A DNA stretch of 64,000 nt from Rehmannia glutinosa (taxonomy: Eukaryota; Streptophyta; Magnoliopsida; Lamiales; Orobanchaceae). The notes beneath the pieces were generated by a model that was given only the letters and a program-made list of their open reading frames with translations, was not told the origin of the DNA and searched no databases. Positions 23,786 to 35,814 of the stretch are shown in pieces. Within the stretch, counting starts at the first letter, position 1; every line of letters starts with the position of its first letter. The stretch covers positions 1 to 64,000 of the forward strand of contig JABTTQ020002540.1 in assembly GCA_016081115.2 (NCBI GenBank), read 5' to 3'. Position numbers and translations under genes: made by a program.

Positions 23786-24785
23786 GAGCTCGTTTGGTTG
23801 AATGATGGTAATGTGCGGGATTAATTCCCATTTCATTTTTCGAGGCTTATCATATGGACACAATATGTCCTATTATCATGTTTGTTTAATGGATTATGAT
23901 ACATAATACAATTGGGTTTATTAATAATGTGTTTGGTTCATGTTGGATAAGAACATTTATTCAAGTGGATATGACCTTTGTACCCCTAATTTACAATTTA
24001 TTTACCATTTTCGGACTTTGAGTTATTAGGTCTATTTTTCATATTTTGACTAGGTTCTCATTCTACTCAATTTATTTACCCCTAACTTGATTTGCTAAAG
24101 TAGGCTTATTCAATACAAACACATATTCAATTTATAAGTGAAGCAATGACAAAGTAATAAAAAGTAAAAAAATTTATTTTGAGGAATGACAAATCAATAA
24201 AACAATAATAAATATTTTAATTAACAACAATTAAAAAGCTGAACATTTTTGTGCTTCAAAACCGGCAAACACTTACCTCGTCTTGGATTCGAAAAGCTAT
24301 CCGATCCAATATCTAGATGAATGAAATAAATTTCTGAGAAAAAATGGGTTCTTGAAAAATTGTGCGAGTCATCGATTTTAAATCGATGCGGAGGTAGGTT
24401 AAAGAAGAACAAGCAAATTTATATTGCGAATTTAGAGAAATTAGTGGCAAAACCTACCTATACATCGATGCGCGCTCGTCAATGGTGAAAAGCCAGGGTT
24501 CACGTGCGTCTTAGGAAATGAAGGTTGAATTATGCATTGTGGAGTAAAAAGGGATAAGGGTAAAGACATAAGAGGGGTAAGGGGGTAATTTCCATTTTCA
24601 AAGGAAATGGATGGAAAAGGCATCCCACCTCTGAGGTGGGATATGATATCACTAAATGAGAATGATAAGGAACCGGGCCTTGTCTTTTTCATGGGCCCAA
24701 CCATGTTGAACCAAACAAAACAATATGCTTGATTAATAATAAAAGTGGTTGATATCCATAGCATAAACCCCAAACAAACGAGCCC
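23786..24785. mobile_element. PIF/Harbinger-type non-autonomous element, 1000 bp
   Basis: Begins GAGCTCGTTTGGTTGAATG, ends CCCCAAACAAACGAGCCC, imperfect inverted repeats, flanked by TAA at 23783-23785 and 24786-24788. No transposase is visible. The interior has 'cccacctctgaggtggg' as a small palindrome near 24626. Confidence 0.8.
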
Positions 24786-24788
24786 TAA

Positions 24789-25623
24789 CTGAATAATATG
24801 TTTACAGGAAAATCACATGACACGTAATTCCGACTACCAGTTTAGAAAATGGAGAGCAACAAGGCATGTTGTAAAATAATACAAAACAGGGTGTAAAACA
24901 AGACAAAAACTACACCAAACACCCAAACTACACCAATATACACACAAATTATTTTCCTACTAAATTGAATATATGATTAATGCAATTCCTTCAACAAATA
25001 CAAGGTATATATGACTATGTATAAATATTTTACAATTTCTTCAATCAAACACTAAAATATAAACACTAAAACACAAAATACCTTCGAGAACTTCCTTCTC
25101 CACAAATCGCACGGCAATTGAAACGACAACTTTCTTATCCACAAATCGAACCTCTTCCCAACAAAAACCTTGAGTGCATCGAAACCCACGAAATTAGCGT
25201 GATTTGGGCAAGAACTCTTAAAAATTACTGTTTGAGGAAGAAGCTGAAAGTATGGGTTTTTGAGATGAAGTTTGGTGAGAACTAAAACTAGGGCTTCTCA
25301 AGCGGCGGATTCACGGTTGTTTTGGGATAAAAGCGGAAGGGACGGGCTTTTTGAAATGGAACATTGTTCACAAATATGGCGGAAAGAAATATCAATTTTG
25401 AAGAAACACGATTGAAGTTGATGATTTTTTCTCCTAACAAATCGGGTAATTGAAAATTTTTCCTTAAAAATTGCTAATAACCGAATCCAACTAACAAAAG
25501 CGATTATATATAATAATACAATTATACCCTTATAAGCCTAAATTAACTAAAATAATCTACACAATCCAAAATTTTAAATCAAGAGTCCATAAGTGTTCTT
25601 ATGGACTAACCTAAAGGATTGGT
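24789..25623. other. right part of accessory block, no gene seen
   Basis: AT-rich sequence with a somewhat more complex stretch at 25080-25420 that resembles a minus-strand 5' UTR/leader but has no convincing frame. It ends at 25600-25623 with 'cctaaaggattggtc' before (TA)n. Confidence 0.3.
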
Positions 25624-25652
25624 CTATATATATATATATATATATATATAAT
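25624..25652. repeat. (TA)n microsatellite
   Basis: About 14 TA units. Confidence 0.9.
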
Positions 25653-26267
25653 AACCAAGTCACTTATAAATAGTAATCAAATATTTTTCCTGCCTAAAAC
25701 ACCATTCTAAAATTAGTAAAATATAATTAAAACATGTAACATTAATTATGGAAAATCTATATGTATATATAATAACAAAGCAGTATATAAAAATAAACTT
25801 TCCAAATCGTACTGCATTAATTATTATATTTGTCATTTTATTTTTCTTTTGTAAGATTTAATAACTTTTTTGTTTGTGATCTATTTTTTACATATGATAT
25901 ATCAAATTAATCGTCTTTTTATGATCATCGTTTGACATCCATATTGCATATATAAAATAAATAATAAGCATAAAAAATTAAAAAAATAATATAAGATATA
26001 TTTTCTAAACATCTTATTTTGTAATGGGCTATAGTAATTATACATTTGGACTATTGGACATCAATTTGTAAATTCATGTATTTTGGTATTTGTGATATGT
26101 GTGTAGTTGTTATGTGGGCTTAGACTATTTCTTCATAATTATATAGAATTATATTTAATTTATTAAATTCAATTAAAAATACTAATTTTAATTGAAGAAA
26201 ATATATCATAATACCAATATGTTTCCAAACATTATAGATTACATATATCCGTACATAGCATTATATG
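25653..26267 (+). repeat. Helitron-5'-end-like repeat, copy 1
   Basis: Begins within (TA)n as 'ataataaccaagtcactta'. The first 110 bp or so align with the start of the candidate Helitron at 28603 ('ataataaaagccactta', 'tgcctaaa', 'acatgtaac'). No 3' end is visible because a hAT-like element interrupts at 26268. The segment is otherwise non-coding. Confidence 0.35.
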
Positions 26268-28225
26268 TAGAGTTGGCAATGGACCGGGCAGTGGCTTTTG
26301 TAAAATTTCGGGCCGGTCGGGTCGACCCGATTTTGGTCGATTCTAAAATTTCTGCCCAACCAGCCCCATACCTACACTCTATGCACAAAACGTTCGGCCG
26401 TGATAAGGTTCTTTTTATGCATGTTTTATGTGTATATTTGAGTATGATTTGAGTTATTTCATTGTTAGTTTCATAGATTTTTGATTATACATAGTTCATA
26501 TTACTCGAGGTGCTTTTATTGGTGTAGATTGATGATTGAGCTATTTTTGGTGAATTTTGGGCCTTTCATGTCAAAACATACCTCGGGGTTTTATGGATGC
26601 ATAAACACTCGAAATCCCAAGCTAAACACATCATTTCGGGGCCTTTTCACCGGTCAAACACGGCAGGGTGTGCTTTGCAAGCACGTGTGCATTTTGAGGA
26701 GCCAAAAACGAGCAAAATTTGGGCCATGATGTACCAAACATGGCCGTGTTTGGAAAAATCCTTGAACACGGCCTGGCCGTGCTTTTAAAGCACTGGGCGT
26801 GCTTTTCGTCAACTGGGATTCTCTTTGGTGAAAATTATGGAAGCTTTCCTTTTTGCTCTTTGACAACCTTTGAGCAACTTTTACATCTCATTTTGCTGCA
26901 CCAAACTCTATTATTCTCTCAATTATCACATGGAAACAAGGATTCAACAACCCAACTATGGAAGTGGAGCAATTATTTATCAAATGATGACATTGTTAAT
27001 GTGTTCTTTCACAACAAGAATGTCTATAAAAGCCAAGAGTTTGGGTTGGAGGATATATATTATTCCATTCCATTCCATTCATTCATGTAGAGAGATTCAT
27101 TGTATATTCATGGTTTCAAAGAAAAATACATTGAGAGGATAAAAGAGAGGTAGAGTTGGAAGTTGAAGAGCAATAGAGGAGAAGGCTTGGAGCTCAACAT
27201 CATTGCAACCAACCAAGGAGGAAGTCTTGAATTGGTCTTGAATAAGAGCTAAGTACACCATGGTCATGTTATTCAAATCTTCTTGTGTAGTATACTCTTT
27301 TGTCAAAGCCACGTGTAGCTAAATTTCTAGTGTTTGAATGTAATGAACTCTAGAATGAATTTGTGATTAAGGCTTGCATGTTTTTTAATAAAATCTTCAT
27401 GTTTTGTGTGATTCACTTATATTATGCTTTATTCATTCGAATTGGTATATGCACAATATTGATTTGAAGTTTATTTTTCATCCGGGAAATCGAGAGATTC
27501 ATGGTGAAATAGAACCTATATAAGTGAAAAGAGTTGCATGCAATCCTAGATATAGGACGACATAAATCTTTTAGATTAGGGTCAAACCTAATATGGGGAA
27601 TTCACAAATCGTTATAATGTTGTCTTGGGGTTTTAACTAGAAAGATATTTGAGTTAATCAACTTGAGGTTAGGAGTTATTCGCTCGATAGAGTGTTTAAC
27701 TTAAATCGGAAATTTCTACGGTCCATGAAACATGAGATTTCACTAAAAGAGGTTGGTTTTTTTAAGGGCTTATGGTTGTATTTTTATCTTGTTGAATCAC
27801 AAAAACATTCTAGAGGATTTACAATCAAACACATTTCTAGCTCTTGATTTCTTAATTCTACAATCTACTTTTATTTGATCTTTTGTAAGTTGCAATTATT
27901 TAAATTCTCTATTTTTCATTTTCCATTTTTAAACAAACAAAACTCTTAAAATTGTTAGATTAAATAACAAAAAGACGGTAATTATTAGTACTTACAATCC
28001 TCGTGGGAATGACACTCGGTGCTCAATAATCTATACTATAAAACGATAGGTGAACTTGCCTACGGTTTTCTAGAATAGCTTTTTGAGCCATCAGGCCGGC
28101 CGAAAAGTCGGGCTAGCTCGGCCTTGTTGGGCCATTGGGCGGGCCTAAAAATCACAGCCCAGCCCGACCCAAACCTCGGGTTGGCTAGGTCGACCCGCGG
28201 GCCGGGCTTGATTTTGCCACCTCTA
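26268..28225. mobile_element. hAT-like non-autonomous element (split by a solo LTR)
   Basis: Left end TAGAGTTGGCAATGG, right end ATTTTGCCACCTCTA (reverse complement TAGAGGTGGCAAAAT), flanked by 8-bp duplications ATTATATG (26260-26267) and ATTATATA (28226-28233). The arms are rich in 'cgggc' and 'gtcgacccg' blocks, as is common for this MITE type. Without the 1.7-kb insertion at 26401-28093 the element is only about 265 bp. Confidence 0.8.
26401..28093 (+). mobile_element. solo LTR, Ty3-gypsy type (Tat/Athila-like), inside the hAT element
   Basis: Starts TGATAAGG, ends CCATCA, and is bounded by a perfect GGCCG duplication (26396-26400 and 28094-28098). Features seen in plant Tat/Athila-type LTRs: 'cacggc'/'gccgtg' and 'gcacgtgtgc' palindromic blocks at 26660-26800 and, near the 3' end, 'cctcgtgggaatgacactcg' (28001-28020). 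No internal region or second LTR is present, so it is the product of LTR-LTR recombination. The lineage is inferred from motif style only. Confidence 0.75.
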
Positions 28226-28233
28226 ATTATATA

Positions 28234-28548
28234 TATTTATGTAATTATAAATTAAATTTATATTTCTAAGAAAATTATATTCATAATAGTATTTTATATA
28301 TAGAAAATTATTTTTAATATTTATTAACTTACTTTTCATGTTAATATAAATTATTTTTATATTTATCAACAAACTTTGATATCAACTTTAAAAGTTGTAT
28401 ATTTGGACTATTAGATATTAATTTGTCTGTTTGATTTTTTTATCTCGTGCATATATAAAAATAGAATGATTTTTACTTTTTTTTTTTTTTTTTTGGAATG
28501 CTTCATATTTTTGTACAATTATGCTGCCAACTATAAAACATGATTTTT
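28234..28548. other. AT-rich, no gene
   Basis: Contains 'tatttggactattagatatt' at 28396, similar to 26047 ('catttggactattggacat'), so it is part of a repeated AT-rich unit. A T-run lies at 28479-28494. Confidence 0.3.
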
Positions 28549-28550
28549 GT

Positions 28551-28586
<36 letters not shown>

Positions 28587-28603
28587 TGTGTGTGTCTCTC
28601 TCT

Positions 28604-28637
<34 letters not shown>
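28549..28637. repeat. compound microsatellite (CT)n(GT)n(CT)n(TA)n
   Basis: Four blocks in sequence. The TA block leads directly into the Helitron-like start. Confidence 0.95.
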
Positions 28638-28641
<4 letters not shown>

Positions 28642-29647
28642 AAAGCCACTTACAATAGTATCTCGGGAATTTTTTTGCCTAAACCATCCTCCAATAATAG
28701 TAAAAATATAAGCGCAACATGTAACGTAAATTTTGGTCATTAGTGAAATAGTGCGGAAATATATGACTAAAAAACATTTATAGGCTCCAATCAAAGTAAT
28801 TTCGTTAAGATATTAATCTTTAATTACAACTGTTGGGACAAACATTTTATTATAGTGAATTCGATCTGTTTTTTAACCCCTCGAATATTAGATTGATTGT
28901 AATCCAATTCTATCAATACAAAAATAAAACCAACCAATGAATAATTTATACGGAGAATTCAGCGTAAATCTAATCTTTGATGAGTTTTTAATTTACGGTG
29001 GATCGTCGATGCATAATTATAGTATTTCGGATATACACAACTTAAAAAAATATAACATATAACTATTGACAATAAGGAAAATTTCATACATATATTGATG
29101 TTTTGGTTTATTAAATGACTAATAATATACCATCTTTTCAAAACTGAATTGAATTACCATAAAAAATAAGTAAAAAATAATATAAAAGATAAAATTACTA
29201 CACCATTCGACAAGAATTAAAGAAATAAAAAATATCCCAAAGTAATAAGTATTAGAAAGTGAAATCGTTTAATCTTTGTTACAAAAACGTAGCAAATAAT
29301 GAGAATAATTATTGAATTCCATAATAAATTTTCTTAATTATTCTCATTAGTTCTCCTATAGAGAATCCATTTGCGATCATGGTCAATTATATGTTGTTAT
29401 TTCACAAGTAAATTTTGTAAGAGTTTGAAAATATCGAGTTTTGTGACGATGATAAAACAAAAGCTAACAAACGAATTGTGTTGTGTATAAGAAGTATTCG
29501 AAACCATTATTTTGATAAATAGTGATTTGACTTGATTTATTTGAAATTTGTATTGTACGTTTTATATTCGTTAATATTGTAACTCTCAAATGCATTCAAT
29601 TTCTTGTCTTGACACAACACACATCGTGCATTGCGGGCAAAGACTAG
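28603..29647 (+). mobile_element. candidate non-autonomous Helitron
   Basis: The 3' end 'cgtgcattgcgggcaaaga' then CTAG, followed by T, matches the usual Helitron terminus (short GC-rich hairpin a few bases before CTAG, insertion before T). The 5' end 'tctttatatata...ataataaaagcc' begins with TC and resembles plant Helitron starts; a second copy of this start lies at 25653. No Rep/helicase coding is visible. The exact start is blurred by the microsatellite. Confidence 0.45.
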
Positions 29648-29654
29648 TTTTTGA

Positions 29655-29905
29655 AAAGACACGATCAAGTCTCTAAAATAATGACACTAGTGCCATATTT
29701 TATTTTAAAAATATTGCACGATCATGCCATATTTTGCAAAATAAAATGACACAATCGTGTCATAGTTTTGTAAGATAAATGTCATGTTCGTGCCATATTT
29801 TAAATAAAATAAATAATACAGTCATGCCATCTTTTTTCAAAATAAATGGGACGATCGGGGCCACATTAAATTGGCATGATCGCGCCAATTCAAACTGAAA
29901 ATCAA
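29655..29905. repeat. degenerate array of about 50-bp units with 'gatcgtgcc' cores
   Basis: Five or six loose units, each containing a variant of 'cacgatcgtgccatatttt' followed by 'aaaataaa' spacers (cores near 29660, 29720, 29750, 29787, 29820, 29855, 29880). The cores are partly self-complementary (cgatcg). Function unknown. Confidence 0.5.
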
Positions 29906-30038
29906 CATGCACACTGCAACAGCATTCGAGCGCAAAAATCATGTAAAAGTAGAAAAAAAAAGATACTTTAAATAGTAAATTAATAAGATTCTTTCATTAT
30001 TGGTGTTGATAAATTTATGTGGTCCATATTTGCAGCAA
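29906..30038. other. short AT-rich flank
   Basis: Nothing recognisable. Its last five bases, AGCAA (30034-30038), are the left target duplication of solo LTR F. Confidence 0.5.
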
Positions 30039-31415
30039 TGTAGGTTCCAAGGGGTGATAAGTAAAGTTTAGAGGGGGGATTGAATAAACTTTACCAACTT
30101 TTCATTTTTAGTCCTTTTAAGAATTTCAGAGTTGACTGAAGTCAGCTAAGTCCTTGATGGACAACTAAGTTGGCTTACACATCAAAGTTACCCACTCAAC
30201 AAACTCGATTGAACTGTTGATAGTATAACTTAGTTGTTTTCAGCTAACACTTTAAAATAACAGTTGACTTGGTTTTTTACAATGAAAGACTTTCACCCTT
30301 AGTTTTTGAATACATTTTTCAACACTTGTTTTATCTAGGTTATTATCGTAGACTTTAGCAATTTAACAATCATCGGATATACAAATATATGCAAGAAAGT
30401 AAAGTGTGCTAAAAGTAAATAGACACAAGCAATTATAGTGGTTCGAGGATGGGGTAATTCCTCTAACCCGGTCTTCTTTAACCCTTGGAGGAATCCACTA
30501 ATGTAACTTGACTTGGTTACAAAATGGTAATAGTCGAGTCGACTTTGATCACATAGCTTTGCTCCGGGACTTAGCTTCTTCAAAAGACGGTTGCCCTGCT
30601 ACTTGACTTCCTTCAAACCTTTGGACTTGATCATTTAGACCTCCAAAGGTTCAAAGCTCTGGTTTGATCGGAATCTTACTACACCTCCTTCAACTTTGGA
30701 GAGTAGACCTCTTGTTCTTGATAACAAGTTTTTCCTCTTCATTGATGAAGTTATCTTTCCTTGACTAAGTGTGTTGGATCGATTTCCTTGAGTTTAAGCT
30801 TGAGGATATTCTTTTAATGCTTGAGAGATATTGATTTGCAAGTTATTTGCTTGAATGCTTGTGCTCGTTTATATTTTTCATAACCTTCTCTCAAATAAAT
30901 CCTCGGCCTTTTTGTAGTGCATGTTTGAAAATATGTACGTTAAAGAGATAGACATATTATTCAAACTACACTTCGTATCTTGTTGGTTTGTCTTGACTTG
31001 CTGCATTGATGGAGATTATACCTTGAATTTAATGCTCTGCTGACCTTTCCTCAAACTCTGCGAGAATTTCGGTACATCTCATTGGCTTCTTTGCTTTTAC
31101 ACTCTTTAAGCAAAACAACTTTCATCGATCGACACATACCTATTTCCAACAAAACCTTGACTTTGCTTGACAATGGATCTCTTTCAACTTTCTTTGATCA
31201 TGTACATTGCATACCCCTTTGACAATCGATTCCAAGAATGACTTTGTTGTCGGTCGGTGACTAAGACAATTTTTATGTCACTTGATGTAACGACCCAATT
31301 TTATAAAATTAAAGTATTCTAAAAATATTTTCAAGAAAACATAAATTTATAAATTAAAGTGATCCCAATAATGATCAAAAAATTGATTTAGAATTTTAAT
31401 TCTTAAGAAAAAAAA

Positions 31416-31442
31416 ATAATAATAATAATAATAATAATAATA
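31416..31442. repeat. (AAT)n microsatellite in E 3' LTR
   Basis: About 9 units, against about 19 in the partner LTR (37854-37911). Confidence 0.9.
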
Positions 31443-32073
31443 TTACATCTTCCAAATTAAATATTCAACGAGTTGTTCCAAGCATAAATCGGAAAAAGTA
31501 AAGACATAAATCTAAAATTTAGTCCGATCACAATTATTTAAAATATAAATATAGCATGATTTATTCCACCATCCACTGACATCATATCCTCATAGGATTC
31601 CTCAACCCGAAAGTCATGATAATAATAGGGGTGAGCTTCATCTCGCTCGGTAGGGACATATATGTCAATATTTAATATAACATGAAAAGCATTCACATAA
31701 TTACAACAATAAATTCATTAATTTCCTTTTTTCTCTGACGGTGGCGAGTTCTGCATATAGCATTGCGGGTTCACCCGAAAATACGTTTGATCTCGGACTC
31801 TTTTCATAGCCCCGGCTTATATGAATTCCTCTTGACATATATCGCAATAAATGAAGTACAATCATGGAACATTAAATAAAGACAAATAATAATAAAAATC
31901 CCTACCTTAATAATCGCAAATATTCGATGTAGAAAAATGAACAATAAAAGTCCTAGTCCTCGACCCCTTCATTTTCTATATTAAATAAAATTATAATTAA
32001 TATGTGATTTTAATAAATCAAACTAATTAATGATGAATTTGTGAAAACATATTGAAAAATGGCTTGTGATTTG

Positions 32074-32076
<3 letters not shown>

Positions 32077-32110
<34 letters not shown>
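32077..32110. repeat. (AT)n microsatellite in E 3' LTR
   Basis: About 17 units; the partner tract is at 38497-38521. Confidence 0.9.
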
Positions 32111-32114
<4 letters not shown>

Positions 32115-32314
32115 CTTGAAGTAGAAAAATACTTATACCTTATAATTATTATAAATGTGGTGTAAAATTATGTATGAAATTACACCTATTTATAGTAATT
32201 AATATTAACCCTAAATACTCTAAAATAACCCTAAACTCACCCCCTAAACTAACCCCTAGCTAACCTCTAAAATAACCCCTATTTATTATATATATATATT
32301 TTTACATTATCACA

Positions 32315-32330
32315 TTCTACTCTCCTTAAA
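32315..32330 (-). promoter_or_regulatory. polypurine tract of E
   Basis: Minus strand TTTAAGGAGAGTAGAA abuts the 3' LTR, as expected for the plus-strand primer. Confidence 0.65.
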
Positions 32331-32339
32331 TAAAATTTC

Positions 32340-33700
32340 ATCCTCGAAATTCGATATATTACCTAGAATTGAAAAACTTGGGTACTTGACACGAATCTCT
32401 CTTCACGCTCCCCAGTAGCTTCATTTATGCCATGAGCGTCTCCATTGTACTTTGATCGAGCAATATCTTTATTTCTCAAATGGTGAATCTTGCGTTCCAA
32501 AAAACACGGTCTTCCTCATAAGTTAAATCATTGTTGATTGTCGATCCTTATAATTCACGATGTGACTTGGATCGTGAACGTCTTTCTTAGCATAGAGCGT
32601 GAAAAACATTGTGCACACTTGATGACTCGGTGGTAATGCTAGTTGATAAGCTAAATCTCCAACTCGTGTAAGGATTTCAAATGGACCAATATATCTCGGT
32701 TTCAACTTTCCCTTTTCGCCAAATCGAATAACACCTTTGATAGAGCTACTTTCGAAATATTTTTCCCTCATCAAACTGTATATGTTTTCTCCGTCTATCG
32801 GCCTCGACTTTTGTCTATCTTGAGCCATCTTGATTCGGTCTTGTATCATAGCTATCTTCTCAACATTTACCGAATTAATTGAGGCCCCAAAATTTTTCTT
32901 TCACCAACTTCGCTCCAATATAATGGTGATCTACATTTTCTTCCATACAACGCCTCATATGGAGCCATCCCAATAGTTGCTTGATAAATGTTGTTATAAG
33001 CGAATTCCACCAAAGGTAATAATGTTTCCCAATTACTTCCTAAGTCGAGCACACATGCTCTCAACATATCTTCCAATATTTGTATAGTCTTTTCAGTGCC
33101 CATATCTGTTTGTGGATGATAAGCCATACTAAAATTTAGCTTTGTTCCCAAGGCACTTTGTAGACTTTTCCAAAACTTAGAAGTAAAACGTGTATCTCAT
33201 GCGAAACAATTAACACGGGAACTCCATGAAGTCTTACTATCTCTTCAATATAAATTTGTGCATATCGCTCCATCTTGAACGTTATTTTAAGCGGTAGGAA
33301 ATGGTGACTTTGTTAACCGATCTACTACAACCCTTGACCTTGTTTCCCTTGGATGATGGTGGAAGCCCTACCACAAAATTCATAGTTATGTGCTCCCATT
33401 TCCATTTTGGAATGTCAAGTGGTTTGAGCAAACCGGATGGTCTTTAGTGTTCGGCTTTAACTTGCTAACAAGTTAAACATTTTTCTACAAAAGTTCCAAT
33501 ATCTCTTTTCATACTTCACCACCAAAATACTTCTCTTAAATCTTGATACATTTTGGTACCTCCGGGAGTGTTTGTGGCGTCTGGTGAGCTTCTTGAGAAT
33601 TTATTTTCTAAGCCTTCTTCTTTAGAACGCATAATCTCCTTCACAAGTCAAAGTACCATCATTTGTTATAACAAATCCTTTTACTATCCATTCACGAGCT
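32340..33700 (-). pseudogene. integrase and chromodomain of E
   Basis: The core segment (33151-32867) reads FSMAYHPQTDMGTEKTIQIL, FAYNNIYQATIGMAPYEALY and GRKCRSPLYWSEVGE, the C-terminal half of the gypsy integrase catalytic domain. Next (32849-32523) come KLKPRYIGPFEILTRVGDLA, YQLALPPSHQV and DPSHIV, the usual GPY/F module. The final part (about 32520-32350) carries LTYEE, then LRNKDIA and a W-rich stretch typical of a Tekay-type chromodomain, here split over frames. Integrase inserts the cDNA; the chromodomain usually steers insertion to heterochromatin. The zinc-binding N-terminus (33200-33700) is heavily decayed. Confidence 0.85.
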
Positions 33701-34112
33701 TTTTCTTTCATTTTGCTCAAAAATTTATCTCGAGAGTTAAGCTTCTTTTATCTTCTCTCTCGAGTAGGTTGCACCACCAAAGATGCTAGTATTATCTCTG
33801 TGCTTTTGGGTGGCACCACTACTTCAATTCTCATTCTGGTGAATTCTCTCACAAGATGTTCTTGTTCGAGATATCAAACTTGACATTTCTCCTTTTGTTT
33901 ACGACTTAATGCATCGGCTACAACATTAGCTTTACCGGATGATAGGCGATAGTGCAATCATAGTCATTCACCAATTCCAACCACCTTCTTTGCCTCATGT
34001 TTAGCTCTTTTCGAGTAAACAAATATTTCAAGCTTTTGTGGTCGGTGAAGATTTCACATTTCCCTCCATATAGGTAATGGCGCGGATCTTTAATGCATGC
34101 ACTACAACATGA

Positions 34113-35700
34113 CTAACTCAGGTCATGAGTAGGATAATTTAACTCATGTTGCTTTAGTTGTCTTGAGGCGTAGGCAACCACTTTACCATGTTGCATTAGC
34201 ACGCATCCTAAGCCTTGTTTTGATGCATCACTATAAATAACAAAATTTTTAGTGGGGTCAGGAATAGTTAATACTGATCCAGAAGTAAGCCTTCGCTTCA
34301 ACTCTTGAAAGCTTTCTTCGCATTTCTCATTCCATTGGAACTTCTCCCCTTTTCTTGTTAGTCGAGTCATAGGCGCAGCTATCTTTGAGAATCCTTCAAT
34401 AAATCTCCGATAATAGCACGCAAACCTAGAAAAGCTGCGAACTTCATTCGCATTCGTAGGTGCACTCCATTCATTGATTGCTTCAACTTTAACTGGGTCC
34501 ACTTCAATTCCTTGAGCAGTGATTACATGTCCAAGAAACACCACTCGATCTAGCCTAAACTCGCATTTCTTGAATTTCGCATATAACTTTTCCTTGCGAA
34601 GTGTTTTAGCACTATTCTTAAGTGCTCGGTATGTTCTTGTCTATTATTTGAATATACAAGTATATCATCTATAAAGACTATGACGAATTGGTCTAGATAC
34701 GGATGAAATACTCTATTCATCAAGTCCATGAATATTGTTGGTGCATTACTTAACCCAAATGGCATTACTACAAACTCATAATGTCCATATCGGGTTCTAA
34801 ATGCCATTTTCGGGATATCACTCTCTTTAATTTTTAGCGATGATATCCAGGATCTCAAGTCAATCTTAGAGAAAGTCTTGGCACCTCTCAATTGATCGAA
34901 CAAGTCTTTAATCCTCGATGGCGGGTACTTGTTCTTCTTTGTGAGTCGACTAAGTTCTCTATAATCGATACACATTCTAAGTGACCGTCTTTTTCTTTAC
35001 AAACAGCGGTGCTCTCACGGTGATACACTAGGTCTAATAAATCCCAAATCCAAAAGTTCTTGTATTTGCGCCTTTAACTCTTGTAACTCCTTTGGCGCCA
35101 TCCTATAGGGCGCTTTAGATATTAGTCTTTGCCCGGTACCAAATCTATTCCAAATTCAACTGACGATCGGAGGAATTCTGACAAGTTTTTGGAAATACAT
35201 CCAAAAATTCTTGCACAATTGGTACGCCATTAGGTGTCACTTAATTTTGTCGAGGTATCTACTAAACTCACTAGATATCCTTGACAAATTTTCTTTTTCA
35301 ACATATTTCTTGCGTTCATTGCCAATATCACTCGTGGCAATCTTTGCCTTAGACTTAATCCCATAAAATTTTATCTCATCATTTCTGGCGATGCGAATAT
35401 TATCTCTTTCTCGTGACAACTTAATGCATGCGATATCTACTAAGCCAATTCATACCTAAGATTACGTCAAAATCCTTCATCTTAATTATGTATAGATCGA
35501 CTTTAAGATAATTTCTCCCTATATTCACTTCAACATCCTTATTCACTAAGTCGGTTGTTATCGAATTTCGGATGGCAAGCCAACCTCAAGGGTTCACTTA
35601 CTCTATCACTCTTATGTCCTAATATAGCATGAAATTTGGCGGATAAAAACGAATGTGTGACACTAATATCGAAAAGTACAAGAGCGGGTATTCAGAGATG
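34113..35700 (-). pseudogene. protease, reverse transcriptase and RNase H of E
   Basis: RT (34975-34550): MCIDYRELSRLTKKNKYP, the first catalytic block around FSKIDLRSW, MAFRTRYGHYEFVVMPFGLS, NAPTIFMDLMN and the catalytic FIDD at 34675-34664 followed by ILVYS. The connection and RNase H (34544-34113) contain MVFLGHVI, VRSFSRFACYYRRFIEGFSK, VIYSDASKQGLGCVLMQ and VVAYASRQLK. Protease lies upstream at roughly 35300-35700 and is only partly readable. The RT block order (before integrase) and the FIDD variant of YxDD are normal for plant Ty3-gypsy. A frameshift separates RT from the connection domain at about 34547. Confidence 0.88.
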
Positions 35701-35814
35701 GTTACCATACGACATTGTGCCGGGTTCGATCGACCTTCTTCCGAGTCATAGCATACATTCGAGCTCTACCTCCGGATGTTTGTTCTCTTCTTTCCCTCGA
35801 CTTTTAAAAGAGGA

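Larger units (their letters stand above)
31286..32314 (-). repeat. 3' LTR of element E
   Basis: Direct repeat of 37720-38734 with long identical stretches. It contains an (AAT)n tract at 31416-31442 and (AT)n at 32077-32110, both of different length in the other LTR. Confidence 0.9.

Noticed and set aside
20692..25623. A single Mutator-like element with terminal inverted repeats
   Set aside because: The two ends share style (TA-flanked, 'gagacc' / 'agaacac' blocks), but I could not align them as inverted repeats or find a 9-bp duplication. Reported only as a possibility.
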